Shown: positions 1 to 9,239 of the stretch, in pieces
Layout: each line of letters begins with the position of its first letter
Position numbering within the stretch: the stretch's first letter is position 1
Assembly: GCF_051106095.1 (NCBI RefSeq)
Contig: NC_135785.1
Span: 223,133,045-223,197,044, forward strand
DNA: 64,000 nt
Direction: 5' to 3'
Source of the DNA: Pogona vitticeps
Taxonomy: Eukaryota; Chordata; Lepidosauria; Squamata; Agamidae
The notes under the pieces: generated by a model
The model's database searches: none
Seen by the model: only the letters and a program-made list of their open reading frames with translations
What the model was told of the DNA's origin: nothing
Translations under genes and position numbers: made by a program

Positions 1-199
1 TTACAAGATTATCTGCATTTTGATTTTTTTAAAATAAAGCCATATAAATCCATTTGGGCTAATACACTATTATTATAACAGTTATTACATGCACAGTTGT
101 TTGGCTGTTTTCTTGAGCGTGAGGATAATTAACAAATATTTTTTTTTTAAAAAATTACACAAATAACTAAAAAGACACCTGTCAGTTGTTGCCGTTGTT

Positions 200-2032
200 G
201 TTATGTGCCATCATAACATCATCCCACCCAGAAACCTCATTAATGAGCAATCTCCAAAATGTGCTGTCCTCAACTATCCTGCTCAGCTCTTATAAATGCA
301 AGCCTGTGCCTTCCTTTAGGGAGTCAATCCATCTCATATTTGGTCTTTCTCTTTTCCTGTTGCCTCCCACCTTTCCCAGCATTATTGCCTTTTCAAGATA
401 ATCCTGCTTTCTCATGATGAGCCCAAAGTAGGTCAGCCTTGCTTTTAACATTTTTGCCTTTAGAGATAGTCCTGGCTTGATTTGTTCATCTTTCTGCCAC
501 TCTAGGGTATCTGCAAAGCTCTCCTCCAGCACACTTCCAATGAATTTATTTTTTCCTGTCACCTTTCTTAACTCTCTAGCTTTCAAACCTATACAGTGGT
601 GCCTCGCTTAGCGATGTTAATTCGTTCCGAAAAAATCGCTGCTAAGCGATTTCATCACTAAGCAAAACGCAATTTCCCACTGAAATGCATTGAAAACCGG
701 ATAATCCATTCCAATAGGAACGAATTGCCATCCCTAAGCAAAAATTGCCACAGGAAACATCGCTAAGCGAAACGCGGTTCCCCAATTGAAATGCACTGAA
801 ACCTATTCAATGCATCTCAATGGGGGAAAAAATAAAACAACAAATTAAAAAAGTGTCAGAACAAAGTCAAATTTGGTTAACAAAGGGTTTATTAAGTGCA
901 CTTTATGATTTCAAACATTTTAAACAGTAAACTTTAACTTTATAAATAACAGTAAAAAATTTAAAAACAGCAAACATGAGGCTGTTTAAACCATCGTTAA
1001 GCGAAACAGGGGACCCAAAATTTAATCGCTATGCGAAGCATGGTCCCAACCATCGCTAAGCGAAAATCGCCCCTAGGGACCATCGCTAAAGAAGCGCAAA
1101 AACACTCTGAAAAAGTCGTCGCTAACCGGTTTCATCGCTAAACAGAGCGCCCGTTAAGCAAGGCACCACTGTACTCAGTGACTGAAAATACAAGAGTATG
1201 GATGATTTTGATCTTCAGTGACACGTCCTTACACTTGATGATCATTTCTAATTCCTTCATTGCTGGCCTTCCTAGTCTCAGGCTTCTGATTTCCAATTTC
1301 TTGACTGCAGTCTCCATTTGGATTCATGACTTAGCAAAGATATACAAAATCTCTATTTCAATTTCTTCAGTGTCAACACTAGTTTTTCTGTGTAGTACTT
1401 CTGTAGTCATGTTTTTTGTCTTCTTAACATTCAACTGCCATACTGCTTTGGAACTTTCTTCTTTCACTTTTACTAAAAATCGTTTCAGGTCATTGCTGCT
1501 TTCTGCAAGTAGAATGGCATCAGCTGCGTATTTTACATTACTGATGTTTCTTCCATCAATTTTCACTCCTCATCTGAATCTAGTCTAGCTTTTCATATCA
1601 TGTGTTCTGTGTAAAGATTGAATACATAAAGGATAAAATGCACCACTGTTTAACACCTTTACCTATAGGAAACCATTCTGTACCTCCATATTCTGTTCTA
1701 ACAATAGCTTCTTGTTCACAATACAAGGCACACATCAGGACAATCAAGTGCTGAATCACCCTATTTCTGTCAGAACCACCCATAGTTTCTCATGATCCAC
1801 ATGGTCAAAGGCTTTCCTATAAAAAACTATAAAACATTTTCTTGTGAAATTCTTTGTTGTCTTCCAACAGCCAGAGGATATTTGCAATATGATCTTGAGT
1901 ACTTCTTCCTTTTCTAAATCCAGCTTGAAAATACAGTAGCTGGATGAAATTGCTTTCATCTTTATTACATACAAGATGGGATCCGTGAATGTCTGGCAGA
2001 TTTAGAAGACGGCACTGTTTAGGCCTAATCAT
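200..2032 (-). mobile_element. RTE-clade LINE remnant (5'-truncated, split by a MITE)
   Basis: Minus-strand reading gives reverse transcriptase pieces in order: FQAGFRKGRSTQDHIANILW (near 1940), KAFDHVDHEKLW (near 1800), GRNISNVKYAADAILLAESS (near 1530, with YAAD where YADD is expected) and KARLTYFGLIMRKQDYLEKA (near 420). These match BovB/RTE-type polymerase ends. Several stops and frame changes separate the pieces. It is interrupted by the TA-flanked element at 594-1171. It lies in ARL13B intron 1, on the same strand as that gene. Confidence 0.85.
594..1171. mobile_element. MITE of the CAGTGGTGCC family, TA target site, long copy
   Basis: Inverted termini CAGTGGTGCCTCGCTTAGCG and its complement, flanked by TA at 592-593 and 1172-1173 (Tc1/mariner-type target). 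It is the longest copy in the window and has an AT-rich centre (about 830-990) absent from the others. No transposase reading frame is seen. It is inserted within the RTE remnant, so it is younger than it. Confidence 0.88.
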
Positions 2033-2920
2033 ACATAGAGATCACCAAGTAAGCATACAAAATTGCAGCCCAAGAAAATGTGTTTCATCTTATTGGCTGC
2101 ATTTGCAGAGAATACTAAACAAGATTTCCAGAGATAATACATATGGAACGTGCTGGCATACAATGGCTCCTATGTTCATCACATCAAGCTGAAACAGCTA
2201 AACTAAGTGGAAATTCCAGAAAAAGATTAGTGCTACATGTGATTCAGGATTTTTGGCTTTTCATTTCCAGAAAAGCCAGGAATTATAAACACAGAAATTA
2301 CCATTATGTCAGCTTCTGGTTTATTGGGAAACAACAAATGAACAAACTTGATTCAGATATAATAATAAAACAACCTATCTTGTAATTTTTGGTTAGATCA
2401 TCAGCTTGCATTACTGGGAGAAACTAGTATCAAACCTTTTCTCCCTAGTCTACCTGATACTGTCTATTAATTTCAATTTCCCATTCCTCATGTGTGAGTC
2501 AAGAAACACACATAGCCTGCCATTCCAACTAGTGGAAATCACAGGCTACTTCCTCTGAATTGTAGTTGCTATAAGGCCACCAAAAACAAAACAAAACAAA
2601 ACAAAAACACCTTACTCAGTCTTTATTTACACATTGGCCCAGGACAGTGCACACACCTATTTCTACTCATGCAAGTAAGGTCGGACATACAGAAAAAAGG
2701 ACTACTTTATGAACAAGCTGTATTGTTTATGAGCAGAATACAACAGTAACAAGAAGAAACAAAGAATGTTAGCCTGGTAATCTTGGCATTCCATTTTCCT
2801 CTGATCTCACTGCGTCTGTCACCACACAACAGACACAAATGCATGTATTGCAGCTTAGAAAAATGCTTTATATATTTGACAATCTGGGCTCCAGATCACA
2901 AAGGTTTACGCTGCAGCTAA
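2033..2920. other. ARL13B intron 1, no recognised feature
   Basis: AT-rich sequence. I looked on the minus strand for ARL13B exon 2 (expected product KVTLLMVGLDNAGKT) and did not find it. A short CAAAA run lies near 2585-2607. Confidence 0.5.
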
Positions 2921-2928
2921 GTCTAGGT

Positions 2929-3236
2929 CAGGGGTTTCTAAACTATGACCCACCTTGCATTTTTATCCAGCCCGGTGGGTTGGTGGGTGGGCACAGGGCA
3001 TACGTGCAGGGACCATGTGCATGTGTGTGGTGTGCGTGCGGTGTGTGTGCATGCAGGGGGTATGTGTGCGTGCAAGTGGGGTTCAGGCAAGTGGCTGTGC
3101 GGACATGCAGGGTGGCATGCATGCACAGGATGTGCAGGTGGGCAGGAGTATGTGTGTGCACGTGTGTTCCTTTGGCCCTTGAAAATTTTGAAAATATATG
3201 ATGTGGCCCTCATGGTTAAAAGTTTGGGGACCCCTA
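2929..3236. mobile_element. hAT-like non-autonomous element with 8-bp duplication
   Basis: Ends CAGGGGTTTCTAAAC and GTTTGGGGACCCCTA. Flanked by exact GTCTAGGT at 2921-2928 and 3237-3244. The interior is a TG/GCATG-rich degenerate minisatellite. Same group as 15712-16108, 23702-24086 and about 54427-54716. Confidence 0.88.
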
Positions 3237-3412
3237 GTCTAGGTCACTGAACAACACCTTGTTAGAATTTAGATAGCAGTTTAGGAGTCTAAACTCTACA
3301 ACAGTCTAATCGCTTTTACCTTATGCACAATCTTTTCAATACGTTTTGCATATCATGATGTCCTGAGTTACATCAGATAGAGATAGACAATTTTATATGT
3401 TTGATAGTTTAC

Positions 3413-3471
3413 CTGACGGGTTCTCGCCACCGCTTTAGCCAATTGCAGCAATTGGCCATCAGGCTATACAT
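3413..3471 (-). CDS. ARL13B: ARL13B, first coding exon (rest of gene lies left of window)
   Basis: ARL13B is a small GTPase of the ciliary membrane that activates ARL3 and is needed for cilium structure and Hedgehog signalling. Read on the minus strand from the ATG at 3471, this exon encodes [19 protein letters not shown] plus two bases of an Arg codon. It then meets a GTAAAC donor whose GT is at 3412-3411. The human protein starts [20 protein letters not shown], so the match covers the whole exon, including the Cys8-Cys9 pair that is palmitoylated for membrane attachment. Length is 59 nt, phase 2 at the donor. A possible acceptor (GGATAG, then AGATG) lies just before the ATG, so an upstream noncoding exon is plausible. 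The exon with the GTP-binding P-loop is not in positions 1-3411, so intron 1 exceeds 3.4 kb. No transcript evidence is available here. Confidence 0.88.
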
Positions 3472-3917
3472 CTCTATCCAACAGCCATTCAGAACACCAA
3501 GCAAATTACAGATGCAGTATGTGCATGGATCCTGGAGTTCTAGTTAGAGGCAGACCACGAAAGAAAATATCAGTTTGAAGGCTGTGTTGATGCTAAAATC
3601 ATGAAAGAGTAGAAAAGTACAGTGAGTAAAGATGCTTCCAAACTTCATTCCCTCTTCCAAAATAATAACAGTAATAATAAAGAGCTCCTTCTATGAAGCA
3701 ACAAATGTAGCACTATTTGCTGAAATCCTGTTGTTTTGTTATGCAGTGAGATGGCATTTGCTTAATTCATTTAAATGCAGGTTTCGGCAATTCAACTAGA
3801 GAAAGGGTTTAATTGTATTTATTGCATTTGTGTGCTTGCTTTTATGACTGTAATTATATTTTGATGCACTGTGAACTCCACAGAGAGTGATCACACTGAC
3901 AGGGACAGAATAGAAGT
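3472..3917. other. ARL13B upstream region, no recognised gene
   Basis: Mostly unassigned. A weak acceptor (minus strand, GGATAG) sits directly next to the ARL13B ATG. A partial GCTGAAATCCTGTTG repeat end lies near 3720. Confidence 0.4.
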
Positions 3918-3987
3918 CAAACAAACAAACAAACAAACAAACAAACAAACAAACAAACAAACAAACAAACAAACAAACAAACAAACA

Positions 3988-4063
<76 letters not shown>

Positions 4064-4066
4064 AGG
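3918..4066. repeat. Compound microsatellite (CAAA)n then (GAAA)n
   Basis: About 18 uninterrupted CAAA units switch to about 19 GAAA units near 3990. The reading frames through it are artefacts. Confidence 0.97.
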
Positions 4067-4784
4067 AAGTTCTAGCTGGCAATTAACAAGTTGCCTCTAC
4101 AACTTTCAGGGCGCAGGTGTTCAAAAATTCCAGCACTTGAGAGCCAGATGCTAGTGAATGTTATATAATTTACTTCCCCCTGCATAACAAAGCAACAAGA
4201 CATTAGCCTACTGGATGTCCCTGAGAAATACAACATTTGGAATGGGATCTAGTTCTTCTAGACCAAGGCATTAAAAGGCACAGCACTCCTTGAGGAGCTT
4301 CACTCCTCCTTTACTTTTCCTTTATCTTCTATGTACAAGAAAGATAAAACATTATTCCCACATCTACCACACTCTGGGAAGATAAACCAGTGACAAAACA
4401 GATTCACAGAAGTGTTGCAATCAACTTGTCATACTCCTGTTCCTTATAGTGTAAATACAGGACATAGCAAATGAGCCAAGATATTTATTTATCTGTACAA
4501 GATGTATATTTCTGTACCACTAGCTATGTTGGCCAGGATTTCTAGGAGCTGTAGTCCAATAACATGTAGAGACCCAAGATTAGGAACTACTGATCTAGTG
4601 GGTCACACTTATTATGGTACAGAAATTTATATATGGTCCAAATAAGTAATTATGGTAGCACTCTTGCTATATTCTATAGTGTAAGGAGGATGACAAGTTT
4701 GACCAGCTGATAGCAATGCTTCAGTGAGTCTACTTTGTCACTAGTTAAGCTTCCCAAAGTGTAGGGGTCTTACTAGCTGACCTC
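4067..4784. other. Intergenic, mostly unassigned
   Basis: AT-rich sequence without exons. A fragment near 4525-4600 (GGAGCTGTAGTCCAATAA, then CCAAGATTAGGAACTACTGA) resembles one arm of the short palindromic hAT-like family at 21809-21951. Confidence 0.4.
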
Positions 4785-5280
4785 TTGGTATCTCTTCATT
4801 TGTTATAAAAGTAGCACAGCAGGCATACTTGAAAGCACCTGGTATCACTAATGGAGAAACATGGACTCTTTATCTACAGGTGTCATTGAGAACTCAAATT
4901 CAGTAGGAGTGGAGTCAGACGTGATGATCCATTGGTATCCTTTCATTTTCTATGGCAGTTAGCATAGCAGGCACAATTGGAGGCGTCCCATATCACTCAC
5001 GGAGATACATAGACCTACAGGACAGTCATTGAGAACTGCAGCACAATATATTAGGCTAGACCAGATGACCCGTTGGCATGCCTTCATTTTCTATGACAGT
5101 AACAAAGCAGGTTTACTTGGAGGCACCTCATATCACTTACGGAGATACACAGACCCTATACCTGCAGGTCTCTCATGGAGAACTGCAACACAGTAGGTCA
5201 ACCTCCTATACCTTTATTTCCTATTAAAGAAGCATAACACACACACTGGGAAACATCCTGCTTCATTCATGATAACATGA
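4785..5280. repeat. Degenerate tandem array, about 140-bp unit, about 3.5 copies
   Basis: The block TTGG(T/C)AT..CTTCATTTTCTAT recurs at about 4785, 4932, 5073 and, degenerately, about 5204, giving steps of 147, 141 and about 131 bp. Each unit also repeats AGCA..GCAGGC, CATATCACT.ACGGAGA, CTACAGG and CATTGAGAACT in the same order. It matches no repeat family I know. Divergence between units points to an old array. Confidence 0.82.
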
Positions 5281-5989
5281 ATATGTAACATTCTCAGAAT
5301 TTAGGAATCATGAACATTAAACTTAACAGAATAAAGGGACGCATAGAACTCCTAACATGGATCTGAGATTCTGAGACAACATAACTAAACTATTTCTACC
5401 AATTACTGTACTGTACATCTTTTCAGAATGCTCACTTCACCACACAACTGATTCAAGAAAAGGAGTGGCTCACAACAAATGCTAAATGTGTTGAAAAGCA
5501 GCTAAGTGTCACATAGCTCTATAAGGGTATCGTTTGTATTGGCATACAAAAATGCTAACAAGGGCATCCACAATCCCACATTGAAATAAGAATTTTTAAA
5601 GCGTCAGATCTTCCACGGAGCTCAAAGTGGCATACATGGTCTCTATGGCTACGGTAACCCCAACAGGTACGAATAATAAACAATCCTGCAGCATCTTAAA
5701 AAATAACTGATTCCATTTTGCAAGAGTTCCCATACCCGGTACAGTAGCCACTTCTGAAGAAGTGAGGAATAATTCACAAAAGCTTGTATTAAATAGAGTC
5801 TTTTGGTATTTTCCTGCCATGGACCAATCCTGCAGGTTACCCCACTGGGACTTGTCAGAGTGAATGTGTGAAATGCAACTAGCCCAAGAGAGAATTCCTT
5901 TTATGACTGAATGGCGATATGAGCCTAGATCTCCTTCATCTGGTAACAAAACGCATTCTTTGCTGTTCTCATTTTAAAGTTGTTCTTCT
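5281..5989. other. Intergenic, unassigned with a possible old repeat
   Basis: A fragment near 5690-5860 (CTTCTGAAGAAGTGAGGAAT, then CAAAAGCTTGTATTAAAT) resembles an interspersed reptile repeat that includes a fragment near 42760-42850. No coding exon is supported. Confidence 0.35.
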
Positions 5990-6720
5990 GTTCAGATACT
6001 CTCACCGTGACACTGTCGGGACTTCTCCTAATTATTCCAGTCCCAAAGCAAGCGCTGTCGACAAGAGGCAACAGCCTCGGCAGCGAGCAGCCCTCTCTTA
6101 CCAGCGCTTTATCACCGTGGCCGCCGGGATCGGGGAACGTGAAAGCGGGAAACCCGGGCCAGTCACCGCTTTTCGGCTAGCCACCGCGGCGCTGGGGGTT
6201 CTCGTTCCCCCGCATGACAGCCAAACCCGCACAAAGACCTACCCTCCTTTCCTCCGAGTCGCCCCGCAACAGCTCCGCAAGGGACTCGCCAGCCCCCTTC
6301 TCCCCCCGCCCGCCCGCCAGACACCCGTCGCTCAGAAATCTCAACACCACTACAGATTCCCAGAGCGGCCCTTTCCGCAAAGGCCACGTGACAGTTCCCC
6401 TCGACTAGATTTTTTTCCCCTTCACGTGATGCAGATGGAGGTCGCTGATTGGCCGGGTCTCCCAAAGAGTCAGGAAACTACGGACCGTAGGAAAAAAAAG
6501 GGCAACTAAGCTGGTTTCCAATAGTTACAGAAGACCGAGCGGAGGCAAAGGGCGGGAGAAGGAAAGAAGATACCCAATTACGAATTGATAACGTTTTGAT
6601 TGACAGCCACTTGCAACCATTGGTTTCCAATGTCAACTCTTGGTTTCCAAGGAGGCGGGGAGAGGTTTCTAGGGGGATAGGAGGGAACTGCGTCCGGGGG
6701 GGGGGGGTCCTTGAACGAAG
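5990..6720. promoter_or_regulatory. CpG island between ARL13B and PROS1, candidate ARL13B promoter
   Basis: CpG-dense stretch in otherwise AT-rich DNA, about 2.5 kb upstream of ARL13B exon 1 and 2.4 kb upstream of PROS1. It holds two CACGTG E-boxes (6385-6390 and 6423-6428), an inverted CCAAT box (6448-6452), GC boxes near 6650, and three GTTTCC motifs (6514, 6623, 6643). Two of those motifs extend to 15-bp X-box-like sequences. On the minus strand a strong donor, CTG then GTAAGAG, lies at 6102/6101, which could end a noncoding first exon spliced to 3471. No coding exon is seen on either strand. Confidence 0.6.
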
Positions 6721-6954
6721 CCGTTTGCTTTACATTGCGCGTGGAATATTTGTTTAGGGGCGCGAGCAGGATAAATGCTCATGTTAAGTATTGTTAACTC
6801 TTTTAATATTATTATTTCCGTAATTTTTAAAAAATGAATTAATTTATCATGTTATAGTCGGGTTGTTTCCAATGCTTTGTCAGCTGCCTTGGTTCCTTTC
6901 ACTGAGAGAAAAGTGGGATAAAAATGAAAAGAAAAAAAAAGCTGATTTGAGATT

Positions 6955-7140
6955 TGGCATAAAGATTTGGAAGTGTTCAACGATAAATTGTTTATTCCTT
7001 ATTGTTCATTGTTTAATGTCTATTCCTGTATATTTTCATTTTTTGTTATATGTATATGTATTTTTACCTGTCTGGAAGCCGCCTAGAGTGGTCGTATTGA
7101 CCAGATAGGCGGGGTACAAATAGAACAAACAAACAAACAA
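6955..7140 (+). mobile_element. LINE 3' end (L2/CR1 group) with (CAAA)n tail
   Basis: AT-rich leader, then GCCGCCTAGAGTGGTC, GACCAGATAGGCGGGGTA and an AAAC-repeat tail. The same block recurs at 7327-7453 and, inverted, at 57931-58033. Confidence 0.7.
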
Positions 7141-7326
7141 AATAAAATAAAATAACAACCTGGATCCACAGTTCCTAAAAAGCAGGTGAACTCAGCTCCA
7201 ACATCTAAGAGTTGGGACCTTCTCTTGACATTTTCCTATCTGCACCTCCACATCTTCCTTGCAATTAAAAAAATCTGCTGCCTGAAGTGACCTCCGCACT
7301 TCCTGTCAGGGCTGGCCATGTCTCTT

Positions 7327-7404
7327 ATTTAGCCGCCTAGAGTGGTCACATTTGACCAGATAGGTGGGGTATAAATTAAATTAATTAATTAATTAATTAA
7401 TTAA

Positions 7405-7452
<48 letters not shown>

Positions 7453-7453
7453 A
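7327..7453 (+). mobile_element. LINE 3' end (same family) with (TTAA/AAAT)n tail
   Basis: GCCGCCTAGAGTGGTC and GACCAGATAGGTGGGGTA are followed by about 85 bp of TTAA then AAAT repeats, the simple tail typical of this LINE 3' end. Confidence 0.75.
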
Positions 7454-8180
7454 TTGTTTGCACTCGGAAGGCAAAGCAAGTAATAAAGGTCAAGAAATTT
7501 CTACCCACACATACATCATCCAGTGATGAACCCACAGCAGCAAGCAGATGAACAGATATCACAACAGTGATTGGTTGCGTTCAGTTCGCTTCTTTTCCTT
7601 CCTTCAGTCCTTTGGAAGGAACAGCCACTAGCATTGTGCCCTCTTCACTTCTACAAACCAGAGTAGAAGTGCTTGCTTCCTTGAATCCATTGCACTTCCA
7701 CCCATCCCTCTACATCTCCTGCTGGGCATAAAATGGCAGTAGTTTATGGTTCACACACCGACTGTTGGTAGGCTCAAAGTTGTGAGGACTGAAACCACAC
7801 TATATCTTCCTGTAATCAGAAACATCAGGCAGGTAAGAAGAATGTGGTGCTTGCTCACTTCCACTGTTTGCTGGGGCAAGCTAAGCTAGAGGTGAATGCT
7901 AGCAGAACAGATGCTTATACCACTCCTATGCTTGCACCCTATTGGAGATTGGGCCCAATGCCCTCAGAGAACATATAAATGTGAACAAGCAGAAGAGGTG
8001 GATGTTCCTTGCAAAAGCAACTTCCTAAGGGATGAAACAGGGCTGGATCCATGAAAGCTTTACCACAATAAATCTGTTAGAAACAATTCTATTCATGCTT
8101 ACTCAAAAGTACCCTTGCTGATAATTCAGTGGAATTTACTCTCAGATAAATGTAAATAGAACATACAATTCATCTTTGTT
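7454..8180. other. Intergenic, nothing recognised
   Basis: Moderate GC, no exon or repeat that I can name. Confidence 0.4.
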
Positions 8181-8331
8181 CATAGATAGCTCAATGGTTT
8201 AGGCATCTTGCTGCAGAGCCCAGAGGTTGGGAGTTCAATTCGCCCACTGTGCCTCCTTGACAGGGCTAGACTGGATGATCCATAGAATCCCTTCCCACTC
8301 TGCAATTCTAAGAAAATCATCATCATCATCA
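8181..8331 (+). mobile_element. tRNA-derived SINE, ATC-tail family, copy 1
   Basis: A Pol III A-box-like start (TAGCTCAATGGTTTAGGCAT), a B-box-like GGGAGTTCAATTCGCCC, then TGACAGGG and a CATCATCATC tail. The same layout is seen at 20221-20364 and 51634-51790. Confidence 0.85.
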
Positions 8332-8869
8332 GTGAGCTGAATCTTGCCCCTAGCAATAAAAAAAACCACACTGAGCTGTTTAAATATAATGTTATCCAAT
8401 AAATCAGCATATTAGTTTTCACAAGATGGCCTTCCAACTCTGTTCAGGCTGATTCATTATCACTTAAAAAACTGCAGTAAAGTTATTATTTTTTTACAGT
8501 GATCTCCTTTTAAATTTCATTAGAGAGCTATCTTAATTTTGGGCAGACTGGCAGCCTTTTAAGATTAATACTACTCAGAACATTTAATGTGACAGAAGTA
8601 TGAACGTGAACAACATAACAAAGAATGGGAATTAACTAGCAAAAATGTGTTTCTATAAACTACACAAAGCAAGTGATAACCTGTAATTGTGGGAAGAGGA
8701 ACATAGTTAGAAAGGCTCGCATCCCATTCTATGCTAAACAGTTAAAATCATGGGAGACGCTCAGTCTTCATCAGCTGCTGTAAATCAAGGGCTCGGGGGA
8801 GGTTGAGCAGCCTCTCGGCCTTTTCAGGTCTTCCTTTCCACGCATCCTGTTTACCCGACACGTGAAATA
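8332..8869. other. PROS1 upstream flank, nothing recognised
   Basis: AT-rich up to about 8750, then rising GC towards the PROS1 promoter. Confidence 0.4.
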
Positions 8870-9160
8870 CACAGCAACGTTTCCTGGAAATGTCCTCTCT
8901 TCGCAAGCCGCCAGACCCCATCCCCCAACAAGTCCCCCCCGCCGTCCCTCCCGCTTTCCCCAGGAGCAGCAGGACGATCGGAACCTGGCAGAAACATTTC
9001 CCGGCTGCCTCTCGCTCGCTCGCTCGCCCGCTCTCTCCCCCAGGCACCGTGTAAACAGGGGAGGGCCCGCTGTCTGCGAGCAGATGCCCGCACGCCCCTG
9101 CCCCTCCTAGACCCCCCGAGACAGACCCCGGCCCCACACATCGCCGCCCTCCCTCTAAGA
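8870..9160 (+). promoter_or_regulatory. PROS1: PROS1 CpG-rich promoter and 5' UTR region
   Basis: GC- and CpG-rich sequence ends at the PROS1 start and continues to about 9260. No TATA box is obvious. An 8-codon upstream ORF (ATG at 9084, TAG at 9108-9110) would lie in the 5' UTR if transcription starts upstream of it. The transcription start site cannot be set from sequence alone. Confidence 0.55.
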
Positions 9161-9239
9161 ATGAGGCTCCCCTGCATGGTTTGCCTCCTTCTTTCCTGCC
9201 TGGGTGCCGCGGCGATCGCTCCCTCCGAGGCAAGGACGT
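9161..9239 (+). CDS. PROS1: PROS1 exon 1 (signal peptide)
   Basis: Encodes a hydrophobic leader, [18 protein letters not shown] and so on to Arg-Thr, then ends in phase 1 before a strong GTGTAAGT-type donor (GT at 9240). The start has A at -3 and is the only ATG that gives a signal peptide in frame with exon 2. Joining the last T to exon 2 makes the Phe at -16 of the propeptide. Confidence 0.93.

Noticed and set aside
3871-4086. Repetitive lysine-rich and phenylalanine-rich frames
   Set aside because: Direct translations of the CAAA/GAAA microsatellite.
6098-6240. Possible coding first exon of ARL13B ending at the minus-strand donor 6102
   Set aside because: The in-frame ATG region stops after about 12 codons and does not resemble the ARL13B N-terminus, which was found at 3413-3471. 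Only a noncoding role is plausible.
5919-6509. 196-codon plus-strand frame over the CpG island
   Set aside because: Proline/arginine-rich composition typical of GC-rich noncoding DNA. No domain, no plausible splice structure, and regulatory motifs explain the region better.
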